Shown here in pieces: positions 17,669-26,678 of a stretch of 64,000 bases of DNA. Position 1 is the first letter of the stretch, and each line of letters starts with the position of its first letter. Both the position numbers and the translations under genes were made by a program. Source of the stretch: Brevibacillus parabrevis (GTDB taxonomy: Bacteria > Bacillota > Bacilli > Brevibacillales > Brevibacillaceae). Below the pieces are notes generated by a model that saw only the letters and a list, made by a program, of their open reading frames with translations, did not search any database and had not been told where the DNA came from. The DNA lies in contig NZ_RHHV01000021.1 of NCBI RefSeq assembly GCF_003710905.1, positions 1 to 64,000 on the forward strand, read 5' to 3'.

Positions 17669-18578
17669 CGATGAAGCTGTGCGCCTGATGCTGACAGAAA
17701 TTATCGAGGATGAGAACTTGGGGGAAGTGGTCGGCGAGGCCGAGGACGGAGCGCTCGTTGACGGTCATATGCTGACGATGAAACATGTCGACATCGTCCT
17801 GATTGATCTGCTCATGCCCGAGCGCGACGGGATTGAAACGATTCGCCAAATTCGGCCTGTCTTCAAGGGCAAGATCGTGATGATCTCGCAGATGGAGTCA
17901 AAAGATTTGATCGCCCAGGCTTACTCGCTCGGCAGCGAATACTACATTATTAAGCCAGTCAACCGGATCGAAGTGGTGACGATATTGCAAAAAGTCATCG
18001 AAAAAATCCGGCTGGAAAAATCGATTCAGGATATCCAAAAATCGCTGCATTCGGTCTTGCAACTGGATCAAGGGCTTGGCAGCCAGAACCGGGCGAGCAA
18101 AAGCGGCAAACAGTTGCGCGAGGCGGGGCAATTCCTTTTGTCCGAGCTGGGGATTGCCGGAGAGAACGGCAGCAACGATTTGCTTGACATTCTCGACTAC
18201 TTGAACGAATGGGAGCAGAAGCATACGCTGAAAAGCGGCTTTCCAGCGCTCAAAGAAATTTTTGTCGCGGTTGCCCAAGCCAGACTGGGAACTGCCGCGG
18301 ATGAAACACAAGTCATGAAAGTCGTCAAAGCGTCCGAGCAGCGGGTCAGAAGAGCGATCTATCAGTCCTTGAATCATTTGGCATCGCTAGGCTTGTCCGA
18401 TCTGTCGAACTGGAAATTTGAAAATTACGCTTCCCAGTTTTTCGATTTTACGTTTGTGTGGAAAAAAATGGCCGAGCTGAAAAATAAAACGGCCACTGCT
18501 TCGGACATTCGCATCAACATGAAAAAATTTATTCAAGTTCTTTATGCCGAAGCCAAACGAATCCAGGCAGAAGCATAG
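17646..18578 (+). CDS. glnL: Response regulator GlnL (YcbB) type
   Basis: A 310-residue regulator. The receiver domain (1-120) has the acidic pocket DDD (7-9) and the phospho-acceptor Asp54 in VLIDLLMPERDG. The C-terminal half is the YcbB-type DNA-binding domain, including QRVRRAIYQSLNHLASLGL. By homology, phosphorylated GlnL activates glsA-glnT; the three TTTTGT repeats before glsA are its expected site. It starts inside glnK with AGAAAGAGGGAG as ribosome site. A strong bidirectional terminator follows. Confidence 0.87.
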   Translation: MHFYLIDDDEAVRLMLTEIIEDENLGEVVGEAEDGALVDGHMLTMKHVDIVLIDLLMPERDGIETIRQIRPVFKGKIVMISQMESKDLIAQAYSLGSEYYIIKPVNRIEVVTILQKVIEKIRLEKSIQDIQKSLHSVLQLDQGLGSQNRASKSGKQLREAGQFLLSELGIAGENGSNDLLDILDYLNEWEQKHTLKSGFPALKEIFVAVAQARLGTAADETQVMKVVKASEQRVRRAIYQSLNHLASLGLSDLSNWKFENYASQFFDFTFVWKKMAELKNKTATASDIRINMKKFIQVLYAEAKRIQAEA

Positions 18579-18637
18579 CAAGCGTAAAGACGCAAAGCGA
18601 CGGCACAAGAAGCCGTACTTGCCGTGACATGTCACGC

Positions 18638-18669
18638 AAAAAGCCCTGACCACTCGATCAGGGCTTTTT
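18638..18669. terminator. Bidirectional terminator between glnL and the sigma-54 activator
   Basis: AAAAAGCCCTGA and TCAGGGCTTTTT form a perfect stem with an 8-base loop between two converging genes. Confidence 0.88.
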
Positions 18670-18713
18670 GCTGTCGGACAACCGGACACGCGGACTCCCG
18701 TCTCGACTGACTC

Positions 18714-20588
18714 TTACGTCCCGTCCTTTTCCATCAGCTTTTTCAGCTTGCGGTAGACGGTATTTCTGCCAATTCCGAGAATGCGCGCCGTCTCGGAGAT
18801 GTTGCCGCCCGTCTGCAAAAATACGTCGACCATGTCGCTCTTGCCAGATTGGGTTCGTTCTTTTTGAGCATCGCTTATTTGTCCCTCGGCGGGCTTGGCA
18901 GAAAAGCTGGACAAAATGTAGGCAGGGAAGCGCTCCCGCTCAATTTTGCCTCCCTCCGACAGAAAAGCCGCTTCGCGCAGGGCGGCCGCAAGCTGACGCA
19001 CGTTTCCCGGCCAACTGTAGCTCTCGATCAGCTTTTTGGCACTGGTTCCAAGCGCAAGCGGCCCTGTGCCCAACTGGGCTTCGATGCCGTGCAGCAGCAA
19101 CTGGGCGAGCTGTAGCCGATCTGCACGCTCCCGCAACGGCGGCAGTGTGACCTGAACGCCTTGCAGTCGGTAAAACAAGTCAGCGCGGAAGCTGCCTTCC
19201 TGCACTTTTTGCCACAAATCGGTGTGCGTAGCCGTAATGATCCGCACATCGACGTGAATCGGCTTCGTTCCGCCTACCCGATAGACGGTGAAATCTTGCA
19301 GCACGCGCAAAAGCGCCACTTGCATCTCGGACGGCATCTCGGCTATTTCGTCGAGGAACAGTGTCCCTTGGTGAGCTTGTTCGAATTTTCCCGGCTGTCC
19401 GGTCTGTTTGGCTCCGGTAAACGCTCCCGGCTCGTAGCCGAACAGCTCGCTTTCTAGCAAACTTTTCGGAATCGCCCCGCAGTTGATCGCGACAAAAGGC
19501 TTGTCCGCACGCTCGCTTGCCAGATGAATCGCCTGGCTGACGACGTCTTTGCCTGAGCCGCTTTCGCCAAACAGCATAACCGTATATTCCGTTTTGGCTG
19601 CCCGCTTGGCAAGCCGAATGGCCGCGAGAAAGGCATCGTCTGTGCCGTATAAGTCATCAAAAGAGGTGAGACCTGTCCGATTTGCCCGGAGCGGCCTCGC
19701 CTTCGGTTTGGAGGATGGAGGGCTTGCGGCGATCTGCGGTGGACGCGTATCAAGCAGAACGGAAGCCTGCCAGTGATGTTCTCCGCCCCCTTTTGTGAGC
19801 AAGGGGAGGGAACGGGGAGTGGAAATGTCTTTTTGCCTGCCTAGCAAAGACTCGATGTCTGCTACTAGCTCTGTCACATGCACCTGTCCCAGCCGCTGTC
19901 TGTTTCCGCGCAGCAGTTGGTGCGCTTCGCGGTTGCCGCCCGTGACGATTCCGTCCTGATTGACGGCCAGCAGCGCGTGGTGCTTGGCGTTTTTCTCCGG
20001 ATAGAGCGAGATGACCATCTGCCGATCGGGACGATGGATGAGCAGCCAATCTTCCACTTTGCGCGCCATCACATCGACCATGCCCAGTAAGGAAGGGTGG
20101 TACATCGCCGCATGTCCGCTAATATCGAGCACAGCTACCAGCTCGCCCTGCGGTCCGAAAATCGGGGAGGCGGCGCAATACAACATATGGTTGGAGTCAA
20201 GGTAGTGGTCTTTTCCGACGACCGCCAGCGGTTTTTGTTCCACAATGACTGTCCCCGCCGAGTTGGTTCCGCGCACCTGCTCAGACCAGCAGGCGCCGTG
20301 ATGGACCTGGATTTTTTCCGTGTCCTTGAGGAAGACAGGATCGCCTTTGCTCTCCAGGATGTAGCCCGACGTATCGCAGAGGGCGACGATCGAGTAGGAG
20401 CTTTTCAGCCAATAAGCCAATCGCTCCATGGTTGGGTCCATCGTTCTCATAAACTCTTCTTTTTGTTCCCTGTATTGCCGAAACTGGGTTTCTTCCAGTA
20501 TGGCATCCTTTGCTGTCAACGCATTAACCCCATTGATCCGGCTTCGCTCCCACGACTTTTTCAGCAACGCATTGGTGGGTTCCAGCAA
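18714..20588 (-). CDS. Sigma-54-dependent activator, AcoR type
   Basis: A 624-residue enhancer-binding protein. The N-terminal GAF-like sensor includes CWSEQVRGTNSAGT. The AAA+ domain has Walker A GESGSGKD (near residue 340) and the sigma-54 contact loop GAFTGA (near 386). The C-terminal Fis-type helix-turn-helix reads NISETARILGIGRNTVYRKL. A TTG start at 20588 is preceded by AGAGGGGGAAATCG; no ATG fits. It is divergent from the aldehyde/alcohol dehydrogenase genes, whose promoter is of the -24/-12 type, so activation of that operon is inferred. The domain order matches AcoR, but acetoin genes are absent, so the inducer may be an aldehyde, alcohol or diol. Confidence 0.87.
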   Translation of the reverse strand: MLEPTNALLKKSWERSRINGVNALTAKDAILEETQFRQYREQKEEFMRTMDPTMERLAYWLKSSYSIVALCDTSGYILESKGDPVFLKDTEKIQVHHGACWSEQVRGTNSAGTVIVEQKPLAVVGKDHYLDSNHMLYCAASPIFGPQGELVAVLDISGHAAMYHPSLLGMVDVMARKVEDWLLIHRPDRQMVISLYPEKNAKHHALLAVNQDGIVTGGNREAHQLLRGNRQRLGQVHVTELVADIESLLGRQKDISTPRSLPLLTKGGGEHHWQASVLLDTRPPQIAASPPSSKPKARPLRANRTGLTSFDDLYGTDDAFLAAIRLAKRAAKTEYTVMLFGESGSGKDVVSQAIHLASERADKPFVAINCGAIPKSLLESELFGYEPGAFTGAKQTGQPGKFEQAHQGTLFLDEIAEMPSEMQVALLRVLQDFTVYRVGGTKPIHVDVRIITATHTDLWQKVQEGSFRADLFYRLQGVQVTLPPLRERADRLQLAQLLLHGIEAQLGTGPLALGTSAKKLIESYSWPGNVRQLAAALREAAFLSEGGKIERERFPAYILSSFSAKPAEGQISDAQKERTQSGKSDMVDVFLQTGGNISETARILGIGRNTVYRKLKKLMEKDGT

Positions 20589-20664
20589 ACGATTTCCCCC
20601 TCTAACAGAGAAAATAAGACCTTCCTTTCTATATTACCACAATTTTCAAACTACAATGGGCAAT

Positions 20665-20700
20665 GGAGCAATTGTATCGCAAAAATGGAGCAACTGTTCC
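20665..20700. promoter_or_regulatory. Two enhancer-like repeats upstream of the sigma-54 promoter
   Basis: GGAGCAATTGTATC (20665-20678) and GGAGCAACTGTTCC (20687-20700) are copies of an imperfect palindrome spaced 22 bases apart, two helical turns. They lie 55-90 bases before the -24 element and are probably bound by the divergent AcoR-type activator. Confidence 0.6.
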
Positions 20701-20737
20701 AAAGCAAGATTGCTAGATTCATAGAAAAGCCGCTGTT

Positions 20738-20751
20738 TGTAAGCGTTTTCT
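20738..20751 (+). promoter_or_regulatory. cre box next to the -24 element
   Basis: TGTAAGCGTTTTCT matches the cre consensus at 13 of 14 positions and ends 3 bases before the sigma-54 core. CcpA bound here should block enhancer-driven initiation. Confidence 0.7.
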
Positions 20752-20753
20752 AT

Positions 20754-20770
20754 TTGGCACAAAACATGCT
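20754..20770 (+). promoter_or_regulatory. Sigma-54 (-24/-12) promoter of the aldehyde dehydrogenase operon
   Basis: TTGGCAC, 5 bases, ATGCT. One base differs from the TTGC core; GG and GC have the required spacing. Confidence 0.75.
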
Positions 20771-20817
20771 TCTAGTAAGGGACGAATGCACATAAGCGAA
20801 AATGAGGAGGGGCTTAC

Positions 20818-22320
20818 GTGGCGCAAACGGCAAAAATCACATTGGACCCGCGTGTCGAAGCTTTCTTGGCAGGCGGTCCGAAAAAGCTGTTCATTGGTGG
20901 GGAGTTTGTAGCGTCAGCATCGGGAAAAACGTTTGACACGATTGATCCGGCTACTGGTGAAGCGATTACGTCTGTTTATGAAGCCGATGCGATCGATGTC
21001 GATCTCGCGGTGCAAGCCGCAGAAAAAGCTTTTGCGACAGATTGGGCCAAGGTGACGCCTAGCGAACGCGGGCGGATGCTCTGGAAGCTGGCTGATTTGA
21101 TGGAAGAGCATGCAGAGGCGCTCGCGCAGCTGGAGACGATCGACAACGGCAAGCCGATCACCCACGCCCGTTTCGCTGACGTAGCATTGGCGATTGATCA
21201 CTTCCGCTACTATGCAGGCTGGTCGACGAAGCTGGCTGGCGAAGTGATCAACAATTCTGCCGGGCGCAACATGCTGACTTACACGCGCCGCGAGCCGATT
21301 GGCGTGGTCGGGCAGATCATTCCGTGGAACTTCCCGCTCTTGTTGGCTGCGTGGAAGCTAGGCGCGGCACTCGCTACAGGCAACGTCGTGATTTTGAAAA
21401 GCGCCGAGCAAACGCCACTGTCCGCGATCTATTTGGCGGAATTGATCCAGCAAGCGGGATTCCCCGATGGCGTCGTCAACATTATTACAGGCTACGGGCC
21501 GACAGCAGGCGCGGCGATTACGAACCATCCGCGCATTCGCAAAGTGGCTTTTACCGGATCGACGGAGGTCGGCAAGCTGATCATGCAACAAGCGGCGGGC
21601 AATTTGAAGCGCGTGTCGCTGGAGCTGGGCGGCAAATCGCCGAACATTATTTTCCCGGACGCCGATTTTTCCAGAGCGATTCCTGGCGCGTTGATGGGCA
21701 TTTTCTTCAATCAAGGCCAAGTGTGCTGCGCAGGCTCGCGCTTGTTTGTTCATAAAAAAGTGTACGACAACGTTTTGGCTGACATGACGAGCTATGCGGC
21801 CAAAATGAAGCAAGGCAACGGCCTGGACGAGTCGACAGAGATCGGGCCGCTCGTATCGAGCGAGCAATTTGAGCGGGTGACAGGCTACTTGCAAAAAGGG
21901 CACGAGGAAGGCGCGACTTCATTGACAGGCGGCGCACCGTTGGAAGGGCCGGGCTATTTCGTTCCGCCTACGATTTTTGCCGATGTCAATGAGCGCATGA
22001 CGATTGCCCGGGAAGAAATTTTTGGCCCGGTTGTCGCAGCGATGCCTTTTGACGACGAGGAGCAAGTCGCAGATGTCATCCGGCGGGCGAATGATACGGA
22101 ATACGGGCTGGCAGCAGGGGTGTGGACGACCGATCTGCGCAAAGCGCACAAAGTCGCGCATGCCTTGGAAGCAGGCACTGTCTGGGTCAACTGCTACAAT
22201 GCGCTCGACGCTGCTGTACCGTTTGGCGGCTACAAGCAATCCGGATACGGCCGGGAGATGGGCTCGTACGCCCTGGATTTGTATACGCAGGTGAAGGCGG
22301 TCTGGGTCAACCTCGATTAA
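20818..22320 (+). CDS. NAD(P)-dependent aldehyde dehydrogenase
   Basis: A 500-residue ALDH superfamily enzyme that oxidises aldehydes to acids. Typical motifs are present: the cofactor motif FTGSTEVGK, the general base Glu in LELGGKSP, the catalytic cysteine in FNQGQVCCAGS (Cys303 by alignment with ALDH2) and the C-terminal PFGGYKQSG. Translation starts at GTG 20818 behind GAGGAGG. It is the first gene of a sigma-54 operon with an alcohol dehydrogenase, suggesting stepwise oxidation of an alcohol or diol. Closest in feel to the DhaS/AldA group; the substrate is not determined by sequence. Confidence 0.9.
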   Translation: MAQTAKITLDPRVEAFLAGGPKKLFIGGEFVASASGKTFDTIDPATGEAITSVYEADAIDVDLAVQAAEKAFATDWAKVTPSERGRMLWKLADLMEEHAEALAQLETIDNGKPITHARFADVALAIDHFRYYAGWSTKLAGEVINNSAGRNMLTYTRREPIGVVGQIIPWNFPLLLAAWKLGAALATGNVVILKSAEQTPLSAIYLAELIQQAGFPDGVVNIITGYGPTAGAAITNHPRIRKVAFTGSTEVGKLIMQQAAGNLKRVSLELGGKSPNIIFPDADFSRAIPGALMGIFFNQGQVCCAGSRLFVHKKVYDNVLADMTSYAAKMKQGNGLDESTEIGPLVSSEQFERVTGYLQKGHEEGATSLTGGAPLEGPGYFVPPTIFADVNERMTIAREEIFGPVVAAMPFDDEEQVADVIRRANDTEYGLAAGVWTTDLRKAHKVAHALEAGTVWVNCYNALDAAVPFGGYKQSGYGREMGSYALDLYTQVKAVWVNLD

Positions 22321-22368
22321 GACGTGGGCAAAAAAGCAAAAAACAGAGAAAACAAGGGGGAATCAAGC

Positions 22369-23421
22369 ATGAGAGCGGCGCAAATTTTGGAGCAGCGTAA
22401 ACCTTTGCGTATTGGAGAGGTGCCCGATCCGACACCAGGTCCGAAAGACGTGATCGTCCGGGTCGAAGCGTGCGGCGTTTGCCGAAGCGACTGGCACGCC
22501 TGGATGGGAGATTGGGACTGGATCGGACTCAGTCCGCAGCTGCCGATCATTCCGGGGCATGAGTTGGGAGGTGTCGTCGAGGCAGTCGGCAAAGAGGTGA
22601 AAAATTTCCGTCCGGGCGATCGCGTGACCACGCCTTTTCATGAAGGGTGCTCACATTGCGCCAATTGCCTCTCCGGCCATTCCAACCGTTGCGACAACTT
22701 GGCGATTTTCGGCTTCAGCTACGATGGCGCCTACGCCGAATACGTCCGCGTGCCAAACGGCGACTTCAATCTGATTCGCCTGCCAGACGAGGTAGACTCG
22801 CTGACAGCAGCGGCGATCGGTTGCCGTTACATGACAGGCTATCACGGCGTCATACGCGGAAACGTACAGCCGGGTAACTGGCTGGCTGTGCACGGTGCCG
22901 GAGGAGTCGGATTGTCCTCGGTTCAGGTGGCGAGCGCAGTCGGCGCGATGGTCATCGCTGTAGACGTCGATGACGCCAAGCTGGCCAAGGCAAAAGAAGA
23001 AGGCGCCGTTGCCGTCATTAACGCCAGAAAAGAAAATGTCGTCGAGGCAGTCAAGGAAATTACGAAGGGCGGAGCGCACGCCTCCATCGATGCACTTGGC
23101 ATCCGCGATACGATTCTCAATTCGGTGTTGAGCCTGAGAAAAGGCGGCAGGCACGTGCAGATTGGCTTGACTACCAAGGAAGAGGGCGGCATGGTCGGAT
23201 TGCCGATCGATGCGATCACCGCGATGGAACTGGAGATCGTCGGCAGCATCGGCAATCCGCATGCGGCTTACGAAGGATTGCTTACGCTGATCGCCCAAGG
23301 CAAGCTGAATCCGTCTTCGCTCGTGTCCAAGGAAGTCGCTCTCGATGACGTGTCGGGCATTTTGGAAGACATGACGAACTACAACACATTCGGCTTTAAT
23401 GTGATTACGAAATTCAGATAG
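22369..23421 (+). CDS. Zinc-dependent alcohol dehydrogenase, MDR family
   Basis: A 350-residue medium-chain dehydrogenase. The catalytic zinc ligands lie in ACGVCRSDWHAW and PGHELGG; the structural zinc cysteines in CSHCANCLSGHSNRC. The Rossmann motif is GAGGVGLSSVQVA. The ATG at 22369 follows AAGGGGGAATC and is preferred over an in-frame start at 22324 that has no ribosome site. It is 48 bases after the aldehyde dehydrogenase and shares its sigma-54 promoter. It would oxidise an alcohol to the aldehyde used by its neighbour, or the reverse. A long hairpin terminator follows. Confidence 0.9.
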   Translation: MRAAQILEQRKPLRIGEVPDPTPGPKDVIVRVEACGVCRSDWHAWMGDWDWIGLSPQLPIIPGHELGGVVEAVGKEVKNFRPGDRVTTPFHEGCSHCANCLSGHSNRCDNLAIFGFSYDGAYAEYVRVPNGDFNLIRLPDEVDSLTAAAIGCRYMTGYHGVIRGNVQPGNWLAVHGAGGVGLSSVQVASAVGAMVIAVDVDDAKLAKAKEEGAVAVINARKENVVEAVKEITKGGAHASIDALGIRDTILNSVLSLRKGGRHVQIGLTTKEEGGMVGLPIDAITAMELEIVGSIGNPHAAYEGLLTLIAQGKLNPSSLVSKEVALDDVSGILEDMTNYNTFGFNVITKFR

Positions 23422-23427
23422 AACAGA

Positions 23428-23477
23428 TGAACCAGTGCGTCTCTGAGTAGGACGAGAGACACACTGGTTCATTTTTT
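23428..23477 (+). terminator. Terminator of the dehydrogenase operon
   Basis: A long stem, TGAACCAGTG-GTCTCT with AGAGAC-ACACTGGTTCA, is followed by six T. Confidence 0.85.
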
Positions 23478-23511
23478 CTGGGGGCCAGTGTGCTTAAAAA
23501 ATGTTTCATAA

Positions 23512-23539
23512 AAAGGAAAATTGGGGTAATTGTCGAAAT
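23512..23539 (+). promoter_or_regulatory. Candidate sigma-H promoter with overlapping Spo0A box
   Basis: AAAGGAAAA, 11 bases, GTCGAAAT resembles the sigma-H pattern RNAGGAWWW-N11/12-RNNGAAT. A perfect Spo0A box TGTCGAA lies at 23531-23537. Both fit a KinA-like sporulation kinase gene starting 50 bases downstream. Confidence 0.5.
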
Positions 23540-23589
23540 ATTTATCCGAATTGTTGTTCCCTCACTTTTATATCTGGAGGATGGAGATC

Positions 23590-26472
23590 ATGAGTCAGCG
23601 GATAGCTCTGGATAGATATGCGAATCTTTCACAAGAAAGAGTCAAACTGGAACAGGAGTGGGAACGATTTGTTTCTGGAGTGAACGAAAAACCGGCCATT
23701 CGACCGCTGATGTACGAATCCTGGCAGCGCTGTCAGGAGCAAAATATCCATCCTCTGCGCACGAGAACGACGGTCAGCCTGTCCCGGGCGCAAATCGAGG
23801 CGTACTGGGAAGAGGATACGCTCCAGCATATTCTCAAGCCGCTTTTGCTGAAAATGAAAGACGCTTCGCTCGACTCGGGCCATTTGGTCACCTTCTGCAA
23901 TGCCGCAGGAGACATCGTGCATTTGGACGGTGACTTGTCGCTGATGCTGAAAGCAGAAGACATGAATTTTGTCGTCGGCTCCTCCTGGGCGGAGCATCGG
24001 GCAGGGACGAACGCCATCGGAACTTCGCTCGTGACGGGGCGACCGGTACAGGTGTTTGCTGGCGAACATTTTTGCCAGGAGGTGCAAAAATGGACGTGCT
24101 CCGCCGCGCCTGTTCGCGATCCTGTCACACAGCAAATGATTGGCGTGTTCAATTTGACAGGCTTGTGGAGGGTCAACCACCCGCACTCTTTGTCAGCTGT
24201 TACCTCGGCAAAGCAAATCGTGGAAAAATATTTGCGCGGTCAACTGGAACAGGAGAGGTTCCGCTTGACAGAGCGTTTCTCGCTTCTCGTCTCTTCGGCT
24301 GTGACGAGTCCTTTTCTGGTACTCGATCGCGGCGGGAAGGTCATTAATGCGTCCAGTATCCTGTACGAGCAAGGGTGGGTTGATCGCCAGCAAAATTTGA
24401 TCGGGGCGCCTCCTTCCGCTTTTGCCATTATCTCGAAAATGCAATGGGAGGCCGAACATGTGAGGGGAATATGGCGCTTTGAACTTATTCCGTATATATA
24501 TGGCGGCAGGCCGATCGGCTCTGTCGTGTACGCAATTCCCCCGAACGACGAGTACGGCGTGCGGGAAGCGACGGCGGCGCAGCCTGTTTTTGCAGGGAGC
24601 GGAGGGGCAGATGGCTCCGCACGCGAGCCGTTGGCACCCGACTTTGCCGAAACGGCGAAACCGTTTATCCGCAGCGAGCGATTTTACCGTTCGCTGTTCG
24701 AAGACAACCCTTCGGCGATCATCTGTTACGACTTGCAAGGGAACATACTGGAGGCCAATCCGGCCGCCGAGAGATTGATCGGCTATACCGCAGAAGAACT
24801 GCAAGCGAGCAACATTATCCAACTAATCTTGCTGGATTGCGCCGAAAAAAAGCTCCATCCGTTCAGCCTGGAAGGAATGGGACGACCGCAGGAGTTTGAA
24901 ATCGCTGTCAAACATAAAAATGGACACAGCATCGACGTCAGCATCAACAACTTCCCGATGTATGTAGACAACGAGATCAGCGGCTTCTACGCCATCGCCA
25001 AAGACATGACTCGCCACAAGCAGATCGAGGCGGATTTGCGTTCGACGAAGGAACAGCTTGATGTGTACCTGCGCAATACGGACGATTCGGTCGTTGTGCT
25101 CGACGTCGGCTTCCATATCGTTAAAGTCAACCGGGCGTTCGAGCAGATGTTTGGCTGGAGTGAACAGGAAGTCATCGGGGCCGAGCTGCCGACGATCCCT
25201 GACTTTTTGCAAGCGGATTTCCAGCTGCTGCAACAGGAAATTGTCCGAAATCGCCACGTGACATCGTATGAGGCGCTGCGTCAGCGAAAAGACGGGACGC
25301 TGCTCGATGTCAGCACCTTCATCTCGCCGCTGTCTGATTCAGAAGGGAACCTCATCGCCTTCGTGGCGATTCAACGGGACATAACCGAGCATAAGCGGAT
25401 GGAAGCGGCCTTGATTGAAAACGAAAAGCAACTGCGAACGCTGATCAACGCCATGCCGGATTCCGTCTGCTTCAAAGACAGCGAAGGCCGCTGGATCGAG
25501 GCGAACGATTGCTGCTTGCGCGTGTTCCGCCTGGAGAACGTGCCGTATCAGGGAAAAACGGACGGGGAGCTGGCTCTGCTTTCCCCGGATTATCGCGAGG
25601 CATTGCTGCAATGCGCCGAATCGGACAAGCGGGCATGGGAAGAAGGCAAGCCCGTCCGGCTGGAAGAGGTCGTTTACCTGGACTACGGCGATGTGCGAAT
25701 TTTTGATGTGAGTAAAATTCCGCTATTCGACCCGGAGGGCAAGCGCACGGGCTTGGTCGTGATCAGCCGGGACATTACGGAGCTGAAAAAGACAGAAGAG
25801 CTGTTGCGCAAGTCGGAAAAACTGTCTGTCGTCGGTCAATTGGCTGCGGGAGTCGCGCACGAAATCCGCAATCCGCTGACTTCCATTCGCGGTTTCATTC
25901 AATTTATTCAGGAAGGCCATTACAAGCAGGAGTATTTTCAAACGATCTTGTCAGAGCTGGATCGGATTCAATCAGTTGTCAACGAGTTTTTGGTGCTCGC
26001 CAAGCCGCAGGTCATCCATTTTACGCCGCGCAATCTGCCGCCTTTGCTGCATCAGGTGGTAGAGCTTTTGCAGACCGAAGCGATCTTAAACAATGTCCAG
26101 ATTGTGCTGGAGATTGACCCGGTCGCCACGATGGTCAATTGCGAGGAAAATCAGTTAAAACAGGTCTTTATTAATATTTTAAAAAATGCGATCGAGGCCA
26201 TGCCGTATGGCGGGCAGATCACTATTCAGCTCAAGCAGCAGGGAGAAGCTCTGTCGATTCGGATTTTGGATCAGGGAGAGGGAATAGCCGAGGAGCGAAT
26301 ACCGAAGCTTGGGGAACCTTTTTATACGACCAAGGAAAAGGGCACAGGTCTTGGCCTGATGATTAGCTACAAAATTATTCAAGCCCACCAAGGAACGATG
26401 AAAATTAATAGCCAGCGAAACAAGGGGACGACGGTGGAGATTCATTTGCCTGTGTGTGAACCTCTTGAATGA
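23590..26472 (+). CDS. Multi-PAS histidine kinase, sporulation-kinase-like, with AcoR-type GAF
   Basis: A 960-residue cytosolic-looking kinase without clear membrane segments. The first roughly 220 residues resemble the N terminus of AcoR-type activators (SWAEHRAGTNAIGTSLVTG). Three PAS domains follow, one opening with RSLFEDNPSAIICYD and the next with VYLRNTDDSVVVLD. The HisKA motif is AAGVAHEIRNPLTSIRGF with His757, then an ATPase domain (NILKNAIEAM, GTGLGLMISYKII). ATG 23590 follows GGAGG by 9 bases. No response regulator is adjacent, so it is an orphan kinase, as are the Bacillus Kin proteins that feed the Spo0A phosphorelay. Role in sporulation is inferred. Confidence 0.82.
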   Translation: MSQRIALDRYANLSQERVKLEQEWERFVSGVNEKPAIRPLMYESWQRCQEQNIHPLRTRTTVSLSRAQIEAYWEEDTLQHILKPLLLKMKDASLDSGHLVTFCNAAGDIVHLDGDLSLMLKAEDMNFVVGSSWAEHRAGTNAIGTSLVTGRPVQVFAGEHFCQEVQKWTCSAAPVRDPVTQQMIGVFNLTGLWRVNHPHSLSAVTSAKQIVEKYLRGQLEQERFRLTERFSLLVSSAVTSPFLVLDRGGKVINASSILYEQGWVDRQQNLIGAPPSAFAIISKMQWEAEHVRGIWRFELIPYIYGGRPIGSVVYAIPPNDEYGVREATAAQPVFAGSGGADGSAREPLAPDFAETAKPFIRSERFYRSLFEDNPSAIICYDLQGNILEANPAAERLIGYTAEELQASNIIQLILLDCAEKKLHPFSLEGMGRPQEFEIAVKHKNGHSIDVSINNFPMYVDNEISGFYAIAKDMTRHKQIEADLRSTKEQLDVYLRNTDDSVVVLDVGFHIVKVNRAFEQMFGWSEQEVIGAELPTIPDFLQADFQLLQQEIVRNRHVTSYEALRQRKDGTLLDVSTFISPLSDSEGNLIAFVAIQRDITEHKRMEAALIENEKQLRTLINAMPDSVCFKDSEGRWIEANDCCLRVFRLENVPYQGKTDGELALLSPDYREALLQCAESDKRAWEEGKPVRLEEVVYLDYGDVRIFDVSKIPLFDPEGKRTGLVVISRDITELKKTEELLRKSEKLSVVGQLAAGVAHEIRNPLTSIRGFIQFIQEGHYKQEYFQTILSELDRIQSVVNEFLVLAKPQVIHFTPRNLPPLLHQVVELLQTEAILNNVQIVLEIDPVATMVNCEENQLKQVFINILKNAIEAMPYGGQITIQLKQQGEALSIRILDQGEGIAEERIPKLGEPFYTTKEKGTGLGLMISYKIIQAHQGTMKINSQRNKGTTVEIHLPVCEPLE

Positions 26473-26484
26473 GCGTTTGTGTAA

Positions 26485-26518
26485 AGCCCGGGGGAGAAGA
26501 GATGCCTCTGGGTTTTTT
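26485..26518 (+). terminator. Terminator of the histidine kinase gene
   Basis: The stem CCCGGGGG / CCTCTGGG (two G-U pairs) is followed by six T. Confidence 0.75.
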
Positions 26519-26600
26519 GGTGCGGGCAGCGGCGTGAATAGAACCGTTTTTTCGACAAAAACCAGCAGAAAACATGCGAAAAAAGTAAAAAGACAGAATA

Positions 26601-26650
26601 TTGACAAAGATGATACAGGATGTTAATTTTTGTTTAGGAAAACGTTTACC
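26601..26650 (+). promoter_or_regulatory. Promoter and LacI/CcpA-type operator before the LacI gene
   Basis: A perfect TTGACA (26601-26606) with a weak -10 (TAATTT, 17-base spacing) is followed by GGAAAACGTTTACC (26637-26650), a LacI-family palindrome around ACGT. It could be autoregulation or a cre box (12 of 14). Confidence 0.55.
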
Positions 26651-26678
26651 CGAAATGAGAGAAAGTGAGTGAGAAACC

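Noticed and set aside
20754..23421. Acetoin (aco) operon
   Set aside because: The regulator is AcoR-like, but the operon encodes aldehyde and alcohol dehydrogenases and no acetoin dehydrogenase subunits.
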